DNA of 64,000 nucleotides from Clostridioides difficile (GTDB taxonomy: Bacteria; Bacillota; Clostridia; Peptostreptococcales; Peptostreptococcaceae), in the NCBI GenBank assembly GCA_012955965.1, contig JABBZI010000018.1:1-64000 (forward strand), in the 5' to 3' direction. A program made the translations under genes and the position numbers. The notes under the pieces were generated by a model. That model was not told the origin of the DNA, ran no database searches, and saw only the letters and a list, made by a program, of their open reading frames with translations. This document shows, piece by piece, positions 18,141-28,069 of the stretch. The first letter of the stretch is position 1. Each line of letters begins with the position of its first letter.

Positions 18141-19049
18141 TTATTTCCAAAACTCTTTCGTCCCTTCTATTATCTCAGTATAAGGCAACAAAGTAGCTTC
18201 GACTATTGATTTATTTGTTTTCTCTAAATAATATTTAATCATATAATATCCACAAGCATATCCTGCACAGTAAGGTAAACCAACTGGAAAGTAACCTTGC
18301 ATTTTGGCTATATCGTCACCATATAGATAGGATGTGATGTTTTGAAATCCAGTCTCTTTTAAAGCATTTTTTATTATTGGTTTTATATATGTGTCTAATG
18401 TCTGAATGTCTGTTTTACTAACCCAAGGTCCTACCTTATCATCCCCAAACATCCAGGTTGCAAAATTCTCTGCAAGACCCTCATTTATCATCATTTCTTC
18501 TAGTGTTATATCATTACTCCAATCTATAAACTGGAATCTAATATTGTGATTACATTCATGTGCTAGTGCTACTTGTAATCTATTAATCGTGTATTCATTA
18601 GGAACCAGTGATATGAACATATATCCAGGTATCCCACCATCACCCCAATATCCATCACTTAAGATTGTATAAGGACTATTTGGATTAGCCAACAATATTG
18701 AATATTTATAGTCCTTGATATTTAAATCGTATCCTTCTTTTATAAATGAGTTTATAGATTTTTCTATAGTTTCTTTACAATTGTTCCAAATTTTATCATC
18801 AGATAGTGCATTTATATTATTTATTTGATTTTCATTAATATCTTTAGGTGATAAAGCTCCCATCATTTCACTTGCCATAATTACATCATATCCGCCTTCT
18901 TGCTTGGGAACTATTGGAACATTTATGCACTTCCACTTAAATTCAAAAGGCTTCATAAGTTCATATCTGTATATATCTTCCTTCTTGTTTACTGGTGCAT
19001 TCATTATCTTTTTATATACCTTATCTGAGCGAACTTCCATAATATTCAT
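18141..19049 (-). CDS. DUF2268-family putative zinc protease
   Basis: A 302-residue protein. ALAHECNHNIRFQ contains an HExxH zinc motif, followed about 25 residues later by MMINEGLAENFA with a Glu suited as third ligand; this is the DUF2268 gluzincin pattern. No signal peptide is seen, so it is probably cytosolic. The start is ATG 19049, since AAGGAGATGA overlaps the codons before it. In related bacteria such proteins are uncharacterised. Confidence 0.78.
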   Translation of the reverse strand: MNIMEVRSDKVYKKIMNAPVNKKEDIYRYELMKPFEFKWKCINVPIVPKQEGGYDVIMASEMMGALSPKDINENQINNINALSDDKIWNNCKETIEKSINSFIKEGYDLNIKDYKYSILLANPNSPYTILSDGYWGDGGIPGYMFISLVPNEYTINRLQVALAHECNHNIRFQFIDWSNDITLEEMMINEGLAENFATWMFGDDKVGPWVSKTDIQTLDTYIKPIIKNALKETGFQNITSYLYGDDIAKMQGYFPVGLPYCAGYACGYYMIKYYLEKTNKSIVEATLLPYTEIIEGTKEFWK

Positions 19050-19117
19050 ATTTATCATCTCCTTCAAAATAGAGTATATAGAATCACGCTAAGTCAATGT
19101 CAATATATATTTTAAAT

Positions 19118-20974
19118 TTAACCTTCTTCAATTATAGTTTCTTTAGAATCATCACCAAACAAGTGATAAGCCATTCTATTAACAAAACCATTTTGTTGCC
19201 AATAAATTACGTCATCTAATAAAAATGGATTATCAGTAATTATGCTATCTACATTTAAATTAATCATTTTTTTCATTAGTTCACTATTATTGATAGTCCA
19301 CACAAAAACTTGTTTTCCGTTTTGATGTATATTAGCTACAACATTTTCAGTTACAAAGGTGGATTCTATTCCATATATATCAACATAGTCCCAATTGTAA
19401 AAGTTTCCATATGCGACAGCTGTTAAATAACAGGTTATTATACCTGGATTTAATCTTTTAACATTTTTTAATACATCTTTATCCATAGATGCTACAACAC
19501 ATTGATTCTCTAATCTATTTGACTTAATCAATTCTAAAACCTTTTTTTCTACATTAGTTTTTTCATGACCATTAAGTTTTATTTCTATTAGAAGTTTGAT
19601 TTTCCCTTTTGAATACTTCATAGCCTCATCAAGAGTTGGTATTTTTTCTCCTGCGAAAGCTGAGCTAAAGTGGCTTCCAGCATCATATGTCTTAATTTCA
19701 TCATAATTTACTTCCCAAACATTTTTATTTACACCAGTTACCCTCTCAAAATTAGAATCATGAAATAAAACCAATTCTCCATCCTTAGTTTCCTGCACAT
19801 CAATTTCAGCATACTCAGCTTGGGTTACAAAAGTTTCTTTAAAAGCAGTTAGTGTATTTTCTGGAGCAATTAATGAAGATACCCTATGAGCTGTTGCTGT
19901 TGTATTATAAAAAAATGAAGAATTAATTAAAGTATCATTATTTAAAGAATAAACTGTATAATTTAAAGAATATGCCATAGACTCAACGTGTAAGAAAGAT
20001 AAAATTATGGATATTTTTAGAGTTATTTTCAATAGTTGAGTTATTGATTTTTTTTGTCTTTCAAATTTCTTTTCATAAGTTTTGATATTATTATATTCAT
20101 AATAAAATGCAGAAATAAATCCTGTACTAATTATAAATATGGCTATTGAAGAAATAAATGTAGCATAGTCATCAAACAATATACACCTATTAATAAATAT
20201 ATCTTTTAAGAAATTTGCATCAGTATAATTTTTTGTCCATATTCCTATCAATATAACAACAACATGGTATATTATATATCCTGTAATACTTACTATTAAA
20301 GATATTCCTAATGAATAAAAAATTAATTTTATTGCCTTTCCTTTTGTAAGATTAATACTTTTATCCCTAGCTTCTTTAAAACTGTCTGTATTTAAAGTTA
20401 TTTCATGTATACTAAAAATCCATCTAATAACTGATATATATAATATTAATATTAAAAACATATAAATTATATTTAGAACTATATTAGAATTTATATACTC
20501 TAATATATACTCTGGTAGCTTTATCTTTCCAATAAATCCTGAAGTTAAGGCTATGTTTGTAAGTGGAATTATCAGTAGAACAAATATAAAAAGCAATAGA
20601 TTTTTGGGATACAATATTTTTATAGATTTTTGTAAAGATAATTTAACAAGTTTGTATAATGTGATTTTTTTAGAAGTCCTCGATTTATCAAAACAAATAA
20701 TTACTGAAGTAAACTCAAAAAACATATAAAATGTTAATATCACAATTGAAAGTATAGCAAATAATATTGATAAAGGATTGGTTAATATTTCTCCTATGTT
20801 ATCAGTACTTAAATAAACTATATTTGCACTTTTCATAGAGCTGCTTAATACAAATTTAATTGATGGTAATATAATTATCAAAGCCAGTCCCTTGTGAAAT
20901 AGTTCAAAAGTAATTAATGTACTCCAGTTATATTTTATTAATTTTACAAAAGTATCTAAAATATTCTTATTCAT
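19118..20974 (-). CDS. Membrane glycerophosphodiester phosphodiesterase
   Basis: A 618-residue protein. Residues 1 to about 340 carry roughly eight hydrophobic segments, the membrane domain found N-terminal to GDPD enzymes of Firmicutes. Residues about 370-600 form the GDPD barrel facing outward: HRVSSLIAPENT (first catalytic His), AEIDVQETKDGELVLFHD (Glu/Asp metal ligands and second His) and IKLLIEIKL. It cleaves glycerophosphodiesters, possibly from lipid or teichoic acid turnover. The length is typical of these fusions. Confidence 0.88.
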   Translation of the reverse strand: MNKNILDTFVKLIKYNWSTLITFELFHKGLALIIILPSIKFVLSSSMKSANIVYLSTDNIGEILTNPLSILFAILSIVILTFYMFFEFTSVIICFDKSRTSKKITLYKLVKLSLQKSIKILYPKNLLLFIFVLLIIPLTNIALTSGFIGKIKLPEYILEYINSNIVLNIIYMFLILILYISVIRWIFSIHEITLNTDSFKEARDKSINLTKGKAIKLIFYSLGISLIVSITGYIIYHVVVILIGIWTKNYTDANFLKDIFINRCILFDDYATFISSIAIFIISTGFISAFYYEYNNIKTYEKKFERQKKSITQLLKITLKISIILSFLHVESMAYSLNYTVYSLNNDTLINSSFFYNTTATAHRVSSLIAPENTLTAFKETFVTQAEYAEIDVQETKDGELVLFHDSNFERVTGVNKNVWEVNYDEIKTYDAGSHFSSAFAGEKIPTLDEAMKYSKGKIKLLIEIKLNGHEKTNVEKKVLELIKSNRLENQCVVASMDKDVLKNVKRLNPGIITCYLTAVAYGNFYNWDYVDIYGIESTFVTENVVANIHQNGKQVFVWTINNSELMKKMINLNVDSIITDNPFLLDDVIYWQQNGFVNRMAYHLFGDDSKETIIEEG

Positions 20975-21040
20975 GGTGTCCCCTTAATCTTTTTATTGTA
21001 TTTTATCCTATAAATCTTATAAATATATATTATTTTTTAT

Positions 21041-21490
21041 TTAAATTAATTTCATATGTAATATTGGAAATGGATTACCCTGCCCATCTATTTTAGACCT
21101 ATCAAATTCTTTAAATCCTAGATGAATATAAAATCCTACTGCTTTTTTATTTTGTTCATTTACATCAACATATTTTACATTATATTTATCTATAGCATAT
21201 GTTATTAGCTGTTTTCCAATACCACGACCTCTATACTCATCTTTTATAAACAACATCTCTATTTTGTTTTTTTCTATTCCCATAAAGGCCTTTATCATAT
21301 CATTCTCTTTTACGATGACTATATTTTCCACTTCTTTAAATCCCATTTCAACTAATGGCATTAGAGATTTAATATCTTTCTCTGTCAAAAAATCGTGTGT
21401 TGCTCTTACCGATGATTCCCAGACTTGCAACATTTCTTTAGATTCATTTGAATTTATTTGTTCCATTTCAAAAATCATTTCAGAGTTCAT
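21041..21490 (-). CDS. GNAT-family N-acetyltransferase
   Basis: A 149-residue acetyltransferase. The acetyl-CoA loop is DEYRGRGIGKQLITYA (motif A, R/Q-x2-G-x-G/A), followed by VDVNEQNKKAVGFYIHLGF (motif B). The acceptor substrate is unknown; the ending resembles YjaB-like proteins. AAAGGAAG precedes the ATG. Confidence 0.88.
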   Translation of the reverse strand: MNSEMIFEMEQINSNESKEMLQVWESSVRATHDFLTEKDIKSLMPLVEMGFKEVENIVIVKENDMIKAFMGIEKNKIEMLFIKDEYRGRGIGKQLITYAIDKYNVKYVDVNEQNKKAVGFYIHLGFKEFDRSKIDGQGNPFPILHMKLI

Positions 21491-21666
21491 AAAAACTTCC
21501 TTTCTATTCTATATAATTTTTAATTTTACCTAGTTTGTTTATACAAAATTTAGAAAGGACTATAAAAGTTAATATCATAGCCCTGATTAAATTTAAATAT
21601 TATTCACTACATTTTTACCATTTATGCACTGAAATCTAACAATTTTACTACAATGATTCACATTAG

Positions 21667-22071
21667 TTATACTAAAGGAGCTTCTATTTGAGTAGTAAAA
21701 AGGAATTTATGGCAGTGACCATCATTAACAGTAGTATTTCCACATACTAAATGAACGTGTTTATTAGTTCCAGGTATCTTAATAGCTGGACCTGTTGTAA
21801 CACATATCTTATGAAAATGGTCAAGGAAATCTACATTATCATTTATTTTATGAACATGATTTGTTCCACCATTTATTGGTATAACTTCTCCAGTAACCCC
21901 TGCTGCACGATGATTATGTCTATCATCACACTCTTCTGCTAACTTAACACTTTGTGAATATTCATGAACATGTGTCATTTCTTCATAATCATTATAGCAC
22001 TTATTACATTCATTATATTTATAATCATCATATACATAATCTCTTTCACATTTATAATTTTGATAACTCAT
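21667..22071 (-). CDS. YmaF-family His-rich protein
   Basis: A 134-residue protein built of His pairs at regular spacing: HVHEYSQ, HNHRAAG, HVHKI, DHFHKI, KHVHLV and GHCHKF. This is the YmaF family pattern, best known from Bacillus and clostridia, where the role is unsettled but spore association and metal binding are suspected. The N-terminal 35 residues are Tyr/Cys/Asn-rich (CERDYVYDDYKYNECNKC), like some spore-coat proteins. It is monocistronic. Confidence 0.78.
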   Translation of the reverse strand: MSYQNYKCERDYVYDDYKYNECNKCYNDYEEMTHVHEYSQSVKLAEECDDRHNHRAAGVTGEVIPINGGTNHVHKINDNVDFLDHFHKICVTTGPAIKIPGTNKHVHLVCGNTTVNDGHCHKFLFTTQIEAPLV

Positions 22072-22183
22072 TTTTTTATCTCTCCCTACTATATATTAAG
22101 AAATTCTTCTAAGGAATCTCTAATATATAGTATGAAGTAGAGTCAAAAAAGTTCATATTTTGTAAAATCATGTATTAATTTAA

Positions 22184-23050
22184 TTATTTATTCCAGTGTT
22201 TAGGATGTACTAGTGAAGCTGGTAATTTCGTATTACAATCTCCTTTTGCAGTATTAACTTGCAATTGTGTCAAAAACATACTATCTTTAAGATTAGCTCC
22301 TCTAATATCACAATCTCTTAAATCTGCTCCTATTAAATTTGCTCCACTTAAATCTGTGTCCTTTAAGTTTGCTGCTATCATTAATCTTCCTTTTAAATCT
22401 GCTCCTATTAGATTTGTTTTTCTAAGGTCTGCTCCTATTAAATCTATACTTTTACTCAATTTCTTCTTATTTTTAGGATTAGAAATTTTAAGAAAAGATT
22501 TGACTTTTTCCATTACATCTTCACTAGCTTGTGATAATAACGAATTAACCTTTAATCTATGTGATGTTATATCTAAATCAATTAGTTGTTCTGGATTCAT
22601 AGTAGTTATTTTTTCAGTTTCCTCAATTATTGAATCAATTTTTGTTTTTACTTTATCTGATATGTCTAATACAGATGCTTCTTTAAGGTACCATAGCATT
22701 TCATGTAACTGTCGCATTATTAAAAACACTTCAGACATTTGATTTGCTAATTCTGATGATTTCATCCAGTCTCTACCTTTATATGTTACTTGTGCTACTT
22801 TTTGACCTGAACCAAAACAATCATATGCAGTACAGCCTTTAAAACCTCGCTTTACAAGATTGTTATGTTCAGAACATTTAAAATCTGACTGCAAGTTAAT
22901 ACATGGTTTTCCTGATTCTTTATCAGCAGGAAATCCATCTGAAGCAGAAAAATAGAGAGCTAAACAACAAAGTCCAAAACACTTCTCACAATCAATTTTT
23001 AACTCATCAAATAATTTATTATTATATATTTTTTTATGTATATTTATCAT
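22184..23050 (-). CDS. Pentapeptide-repeat protein with Cys-rich N-terminus
   Basis: 288 residues from ATG 23050 (AGGAGGAG upstream). The N-terminal part has clustered Cys (CEKCFGLCC, CSEH, CTAYDCFG), which could bind metal. A helical middle follows, then about 10 pentapeptide repeats of A(D/N)LxG type (about 200-265) forming a right-handed beta-helix, and a short tail. Some pentapeptide proteins mimic DNA and protect gyrase, but the Cys-rich part sets this one apart. The role is unknown. Confidence 0.75.
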   Translation of the reverse strand: MINIHKKIYNNKLFDELKIDCEKCFGLCCLALYFSASDGFPADKESGKPCINLQSDFKCSEHNNLVKRGFKGCTAYDCFGSGQKVAQVTYKGRDWMKSSELANQMSEVFLIMRQLHEMLWYLKEASVLDISDKVKTKIDSIIEETEKITTMNPEQLIDLDITSHRLKVNSLLSQASEDVMEKVKSFLKISNPKNKKKLSKSIDLIGADLRKTNLIGADLKGRLMIAANLKDTDLSGANLIGADLRDCDIRGANLKDSMFLTQLQVNTAKGDCNTKLPASLVHPKHWNK

Positions 23051-23173
23051 ATCGATTCTCCTCCTCAGTATGGTTTTTAACAAGCTACTATTGTAAACTT
23101 CAACCTCTTATGTAATATTTCTTATTCTTAATTATAATTTAATGTGTCAGTTATTCCAACTACATATTAATAA

Positions 23174-23231
23174 AACCACAAGAGAATATAAGGATAAAAA
23201 AACTTTAATTCCTTGATAAACTCTTGTGGTT
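23174..23231 (-). terminator. Terminator of phnA-like gene
   Basis: ACCACAAGAG (23175-23184) pairs with CTCTTGTGGT (23221-23230). A second inverted repeat at 23238-23274 overlaps the stop codon. Confidence 0.7.
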
Positions 23232-23271
23232 TATACTATAAAATCATAAATAAAGTACTTTATTCATGATT

Positions 23272-23616
23272 TTATGCTTTTTTAACTACTGAAGACTTCA
23301 ACTTCATAGCTCCGAATCCATCTATTTTACATTCTATATCATGCCCATCTGATGGGTCCTGTACTAAACGTATATTTTTTACTTTTGTTCCAATCTTTAT
23401 AGATGATGAACTTCCTTTTACTTTAAGGTCCCTGATTACTGTAACAGAATCTCCATCCTTTAATACATTTCCATTTATATCTTTAATAATATTTGAATCT
23501 TCTTCTGTTCCTGATTCTAAAGCCCATTCATGAGAGCATTCTGGGCACACTAAAAGAGTTCCATCTTCATAAGTATATTCTGAATTACATTTCGGGCAAT
23601 TTGGTAAACTTTCCAT
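23272..23616 (-). CDS. yjdM: PhnA/YjdM-family zinc-ribbon protein
   Basis: A 114-residue protein. The N-terminal zinc ribbon is [21 protein letters not shown]; the C-terminal SH3-like domain includes [19 protein letters not shown], conserved in the YjdM family. It was once called PhnA and linked to phosphonate use, but there are no phosphonate genes here and the actual role is unclear. The length matches the family. Confidence 0.88.
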   Translation of the reverse strand: MESLPNCPKCNSEYTYEDGTLLVCPECSHEWALESGTEEDSNIIKDINGNVLKDGDSVTVIRDLKVKGSSSSIKIGTKVKNIRLVQDPSDGHDIECKIDGFGAMKLKSSVVKKA

Positions 23617-23841
23617 ATTTATATGTCCTCCACTTGTTATTTTTAAATTTTTTATTATATAAAATTTCTTTTAAGCCTATATGATATCATATTATACTTA
23701 TATTTACAAACTACTCTTTTACTTAAGATTTAAATTCTTGATATTCATATTATAGTTAATTTAATTACTAATTATAAATGTAGACATGCTTATGTATAGT
23801 TTGCAATCGCCATAATACATTTTACTAAAGTTTTTCTAAAT

Positions 23842-24276
23842 TTAGTTTGTCATATCCTTTTTATTTATATATTCTAATAAATAAGCAACTCCCATACCTA
23901 TAAAACTACCCACTATTCCCCACATAAAATTATCTGTAATAAATCCAATTGATATTCCTACTATAAAACCACCTATCATGAAATTATCTGATATTTCATC
24001 TTCTGACTTGTTTTCATCATAATTTGTACTATTTGTAGGTAATTTACTTAATTCAATCATGCTTTCAATTTTATCTTTATTTTCATCTAATAACAAATTA
24101 TCTAAAGTTATATTAAATATATTTCTTAATAACATTAAATTTTCTATATCTGGATATGTTTTATTAGATTCCCATTTTGATATGGCTTGTCTAGATACAT
24201 TTAGCATTTCAGAAAGTTGTTCTTGTGATAAATTTCTTTCTTTTCTTAGTCTCTTTAAATTTTCTCCAAAATTCAA
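23842..24276 (-). CDS. XRE-family regulator with membrane tail
   Basis: A 144-residue protein. HTH_3 at 1-60 (NLKRLRKERNLSQEQLSEML, then VSRQAISKWESN); two hydrophobic segments follow at about 100-137. A TTG start at 24276 fits best: AGGTG lies just before it and the protein then opens MNFGENLKRLRK, as is usual. Such HTH-plus-membrane proteins are common in Firmicutes; the target is unknown. Confidence 0.84.
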   Translation of the reverse strand: MNFGENLKRLRKERNLSQEQLSEMLNVSRQAISKWESNKTYPDIENLMLLRNIFNITLDNLLLDENKDKIESMIELSKLPTNSTNYDENKSEDEISDNFMIGGFIVGISIGFITDNFMWGIVGSFIGMGVAYLLEYINKKDMTN

Positions 24277-24410
24277 TATTATCACCTCATCTCAACTTAA
24301 TTATATTTATATATTGGTTAATTCACAATCCTTCTATAGTTGCATTTTGTTAACTAATAGTTGCATTACTGATTTTATCTATAGTTTGAATCAAAATATA
24401 ATGAATATTA

Positions 24411-24453
24411 AAAAAGCTGTAGCATAGCAATTATAAACTACTATGATACAGCC
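24411..24453 (-). terminator. Terminator of PTS operon
   Basis: On the minus strand, GGCTGTATCATAG and CTATGCTACAGC form a stem with one mismatched pair step, followed by TTTTTTAATA. It closes the six-gene operon that begins at the regulator. Confidence 0.82.
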
Positions 24454-24459
24454 TCAACA

Positions 24460-25092
24460 TTAAACTTTTCTTATATTTTTAATAATTTCACGAATCTTTT
24501 TAGCATTTTCAGCAATATCCTCAATATTACCTTTAGTTAATAGACCACCAAAACCACATACATCAACACCATTTTCCAGCCATACATGTAAGTTATCCAA
24601 ATTAATTCCACCACTTGCTAAAACTGGCATATCAGGTATTGGTGTTTTAAATACCTTTACTAGTTTAGGTCCATAAAAATCGGATATTGGAAAAGCTTTT
24701 ATAAAAGCTGCTCCTAAACTTAAGGCATCTACTGCTTCAGTCAATGATGTACATCCTGGAGCATAAGGAATCTGATATCTATTACAAGTTTTTGCTACAT
24801 CTTCATTGTAATTTGGTGCAATAATAAATTGAGCTCCATGTAAGATAGCATGACGAGCTGTTTCACTATCCAAAATCGTTCCTGCTCCAACGCAAAGAGA
24901 ATCACCATATTTTTTATTAAGTCCTTGAATTATCTCACCAGCATTATTCAAAGTATAGCTCATTTCTATAACTGTTATTCCACTCTTTATACAACCCTCA
25001 GCAATTTCACATGCACGATTAAGTGTTTCTTCTCTTACAATTGCAAGGGCCCCGCATTCTGCCATTCTTTTGGTTATATTCATCTTTTTCAT
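24460..25092 (-). CDS. KDPG/KHG aldolase-family protein
   Basis: A 210-residue class I aldolase. The GITVIEMSYTL segment carries the catalytic Glu, and the AAFIKAFPIS segment the Schiff-base Lys (usual form VKFFPA). It cleaves 2-keto-3-deoxy-6-phosphogluconate or related keto acids to pyruvate and an aldehyde. It is the last gene of the PTS operon, so it most likely cuts a phosphorylated 2-keto-3-deoxy sugar acid made from the imported sugar. Confidence 0.86.
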   Translation of the reverse strand: MKKMNITKRMAECGALAIVREETLNRACEIAEGCIKSGITVIEMSYTLNNAGEIIQGLNKKYGDSLCVGAGTILDSETARHAILHGAQFIIAPNYNEDVAKTCNRYQIPYAPGCTSLTEAVDALSLGAAFIKAFPISDFYGPKLVKVFKTPIPDMPVLASGGINLDNLHVWLENGVDVCGFGGLLTKGNIEDIAENAKKIREIIKNIRKV

Positions 25093-25206
25093 ATCATCAC
25101 CTCTATATTCATCAAAACATTTTACTTCTCTATTAAGTTAATTTTCTTTTCATAAGATATATATTAATCGTATACAAACGTAATTCTTCTAGCTATGTCA
25201 TCTATT

Positions 25207-26103
25207 CTAATTATATTTATTAAGCATCATTCTATAATTTTCGACCACTTGCTTAATTTCTTCAAGAACTTCTCCATTTGGTTCAGTTACAGGAAATCGT
25301 GCAGTTCCAACATTAATTCCATTCAAGACAACAGTTTTTTTTATAACAGATGGAATTGTTCCAAGCTTTAGAATGCGACGAAGCTCTTCAATACTATTTT
25401 GAGCTTTCTGAGCTTTTTCTAAATCCCCATTCATAAAATTTTCATAAATAGCAATATCAATCTCTGTGATGAAGTTTGCTGTTGCAGCAACAGCACCTTG
25501 CCCACCGGCCTTCAAACTATCGAGAATAAGTGAATCTGAACCTGAAAATACACTAAAATCCTCACTCTTAGTTGCTTCAATATAAGCTTTTATGTTGTCA
25601 AGCTTACCACTACTATCTTTAATACCAACAATATTTTTTATCTTTGCCAATTCACTCACTGAGTCAGGCTCAATATTAATCCCTGTCTTATCTGGCATGT
25701 TATACATCATAATAGGCAAATTAACTGAATCAGCAATAGATTTATAATGTAAAATTAATTCCTGTTGTGTTGGTGTTACAAAATATGGAGTGATAATTGA
25801 TAATGCACTTGCACCTATTTCTTCCATTCTTTTGGACAAAGTTATAACTTCACGAGTTGAGTTTCCACCTGTCCCAACAAAAACAGGTACACGATTATTA
25901 GTGTGAGTAATAACAATTTTCGCAAATTCAACTTTTTCATCATCTGTTAACACATGACATTCACCATTAGTTCCCAAAATAAATAACCCATAAACTCCCC
26001 TATCTAACAAATAGTCAATTAACTCATATGTTGCCTTTGGATTTATATTTTGATTCTCATCAAAAGGTGTTATCATAGCACATATAATACCTTTATATTC
26101 CAT
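25207..26103 (-). CDS. DapA/NanA-family class I lyase (catabolic)
   Basis: A 298-residue TIM barrel. GTNGEC matches the GTTGE keto-acid loop, MMYNMPDKTG gives the catalytic Tyr, and IVGIKDSSGK the Schiff-base Lys. Such proteins are dihydrodipicolinate synthase, N-acetylneuraminate lyase or KDG aldolase types. Operon context argues for sugar-acid cleavage rather than lysine synthesis. The start at 26103 has AGAGGAAA upstream and lies four bases beyond the stop of the SIS gene. Confidence 0.85.
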   Translation of the reverse strand: MEYKGIICAMITPFDENQNINPKATYELIDYLLDRGVYGLFILGTNGECHVLTDDEKVEFAKIVITHTNNRVPVFVGTGGNSTREVITLSKRMEEIGASALSIITPYFVTPTQQELILHYKSIADSVNLPIMMYNMPDKTGINIEPDSVSELAKIKNIVGIKDSSGKLDNIKAYIEATKSEDFSVFSGSDSLILDSLKAGGQGAVAATANFITEIDIAIYENFMNGDLEKAQKAQNSIEELRRILKLGTIPSVIKKTVVLNGINVGTARFPVTEPNGEVLEEIKQVVENYRMMLNKYN

Positions 26104-26107
26104 AAAA

Positions 26108-26707
26108 TTACATTTCCTCTCTAATAGACTTTCCAAGGCTTCCTCCTGGATGCCACTTCAAATACTGTTGTACATCAAGTCCTTTAGCATATTGTAATGC
26201 AACACTTAGGGACTGTAATACTATAGTTTCCGCAAGAATTGAAGCACGAGGAGCCTTATTAAGATAATCACCTTCCTGTTTAACACCTGCAAACAAAAAT
26301 ACATCAGAAACATTTTTTAAGAATGAATTAGTATTACCACTCACACCAATTATCTTTGCTCCATTTACTTTTAATGTCTCAATAGTTGCTTTTAATTCTT
26401 GAGTCTCACCACTATTTGATATTGCAATAACAACATCCCCAACTACTACTTGACCACTTGAGCCATGTACTGCTTCTGTACCATGTAATATATATGCTGG
26501 CGTTCCAGTAGATGAAAGTAATGATGAAATATACCCTGATACATGCCCTGGTTTACCAATACCAGTCACATGTACACGTCCATAATTCCTTTCAACTTCA
26601 AAAATCAAATCACATGCTTTATTTATAGATATTTCATCTATTGATGAAATAAATTCTGATACTTCATTAGATAGAGTGTCTAGAAATGCAGACAGTGTAT
26701 TTCCCAT
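26108..26707 (-). CDS. SIS-domain sugar-phosphate isomerase
   Basis: A 199-residue protein of the KdsD/GutQ/HxlB type with the SIS signature VVIAISNSGETQELKATI and an N-terminal helix. It lacks the CBS pair of KpsF/GutQ, so it is a stand-alone isomerase domain. It probably interconverts the aldose- and ketose-phosphate forms of the PTS product. AAGGAGG precedes the ATG, and the gene is nearly joined to the lyase gene downstream. Confidence 0.84.
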   Translation of the reverse strand: MGNTLSAFLDTLSNEVSEFISSIDEISINKACDLIFEVERNYGRVHVTGIGKPGHVSGYISSLLSSTGTPAYILHGTEAVHGSSGQVVVGDVVIAISNSGETQELKATIETLKVNGAKIIGVSGNTNSFLKNVSDVFLFAGVKQEGDYLNKAPRASILAETIVLQSLSVALQYAKGLDVQQYLKWHPGGSLGKSIREEM

Positions 26708-26771
26708 AGTAGATTTATCCTCCTTTAAATTACGGCGACCATATCTATGCCTTTTATATTATTACTTTAGA

Positions 26772-28043
26772 CTAGATAGGTTTTATAAATTGTAAAATAT
26801 TATGTAATATTGAACCAACTACGTTATAGTCAATATTAGGGAAAGTCGCTCCTTCTATACCAAGAGTTCCGTAAACTGGATATAAAATAACTGGTAAAAA
26901 TGCAAGTAATAGTCCTACAACAAATGACCCTGCAATAGCGCCTCTCCATCCTCCTGAGGTATTACCAAATATTGCAGCTGTACCACCCGAAAAGAAACAT
27001 ATATGAGCAGCTGGAATAATTACTACAGGAAATATACTAGGAAATGATGCCATAATAGCAATTGCTAATAGACCAGCAGCATAGGCTGAAATAAAGCCAA
27101 TAATAACTGCATTTGGTGCATATGGGAATACTGTTGGAACATCAAGTGCAGGACGTGAACCTGGAATATATTTTTCTGAAATAATTACAAATGCTGCAGT
27201 TATTTCAGCTAAGAACATACGAACACCTGACATCAGTATTGACATTCCAGCTACAAATGTAAATGCCTCTATAAGTGGAAATACTAACCAATGTGTTGAA
27301 CCAGCAATTTCTTGAGTAAAATCCTTCCCAGCTTTTAAGGTTGCGATATAAAATAAGATTAGCATAACTATAGATAGACCCATTAAAAAGTCTCTAAATA
27401 TTGATAACCACTTAGGAAATTCTATAGTTTCTGTTGTATCATCTTTATGTTTTGAAAATAAACGTCCAATATATCCTGATAGACCATAACCAATCATATT
27501 GAAGTGACCAATGGCTTGTTCATCCCCGCCTGTTAATTCACGCATAAATGGCTGACAGAATTGAGGTAGTGCAGCAGACATAAATCCTAAAATAACTCCA
27601 CCTATTAAAATAGTGATTGTATTATCGAATCCATGTGCTTTCATAATTAAAACTAATACACAAGAAAAGAATAAACTATGACCTGTTGTAAAGAAAATAT
27701 TCTTGAACCTTGTAATACGTGCAAATACTAAATTTAGTATGAATCCAAGAATTAATGTACATGAAACTGCAAAACCGTATGTACTTTGTGCAAGTGCTGT
27801 AGCTGCTTCTGGTGAAGCTATAACACCAGTAATTCCAAATCCCTGCTGGAACAATTTATTGAAATTCTGAAGTGCACCTGTCATAGCAGATGCACCAATA
27901 CCAAATATTAGAAATCCAATAAGTGTTTTTGAAGACCCAGTAAATACTTCAACTGCTGATTTCTTTTGAAGAATCAGCCCTATACATGCAACTACACCAA
28001 GCAAAACAGCAGGTGTACTTAACAAACTAATAATAAACTCCAT
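26772..28043 (-). CDS. PTS EIIC, ascorbate (UlaA/SgaT) family
   Basis: A 423-residue permease with about 11 helices. The N-terminal STPAVLLGVVACIGLILQKK, the MTGALQNFNKLFQQGFG segment and the central FMRELTGGDEQAIGHFNMIGYG resemble UlaA. It imports a sugar while EIIB phosphorylates it. ATG 28043 is the start; GGGAGG lies 6-7 bases before it, whereas the codon at 28049 would be too close. L-ascorbate is possible, but the downstream aldolases point to a different sugar acid or alditol. Confidence 0.87.
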   Translation of the reverse strand: MEFIISLLSTPAVLLGVVACIGLILQKKSAVEVFTGSSKTLIGFLIFGIGASAMTGALQNFNKLFQQGFGITGVIASPEAATALAQSTYGFAVSCTLILGFILNLVFARITRFKNIFFTTGHSLFFSCVLVLIMKAHGFDNTITILIGGVILGFMSAALPQFCQPFMRELTGGDEQAIGHFNMIGYGLSGYIGRLFSKHKDDTTETIEFPKWLSIFRDFLMGLSIVMLILFYIATLKAGKDFTQEIAGSTHWLVFPLIEAFTFVAGMSILMSGVRMFLAEITAAFVIISEKYIPGSRPALDVPTVFPYAPNAVIIGFISAYAAGLLAIAIMASFPSIFPVVIIPAAHICFFSGGTAAIFGNTSGGWRGAIAGSFVVGLLLAFLPVILYPVYGTLGIEGATFPNIDYNVVGSILHNILQFIKPI

Positions 28044-28069
28044 AAACATTCCTCCCTATTTTTTTAAAT

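Noticed and set aside
25207-26103. Biosynthetic dihydrodipicolinate synthase (dapA)
   Set aside because: The operon context is a PTS with an isomerase and a second aldolase, which favours a catabolic keto-acid lyase.
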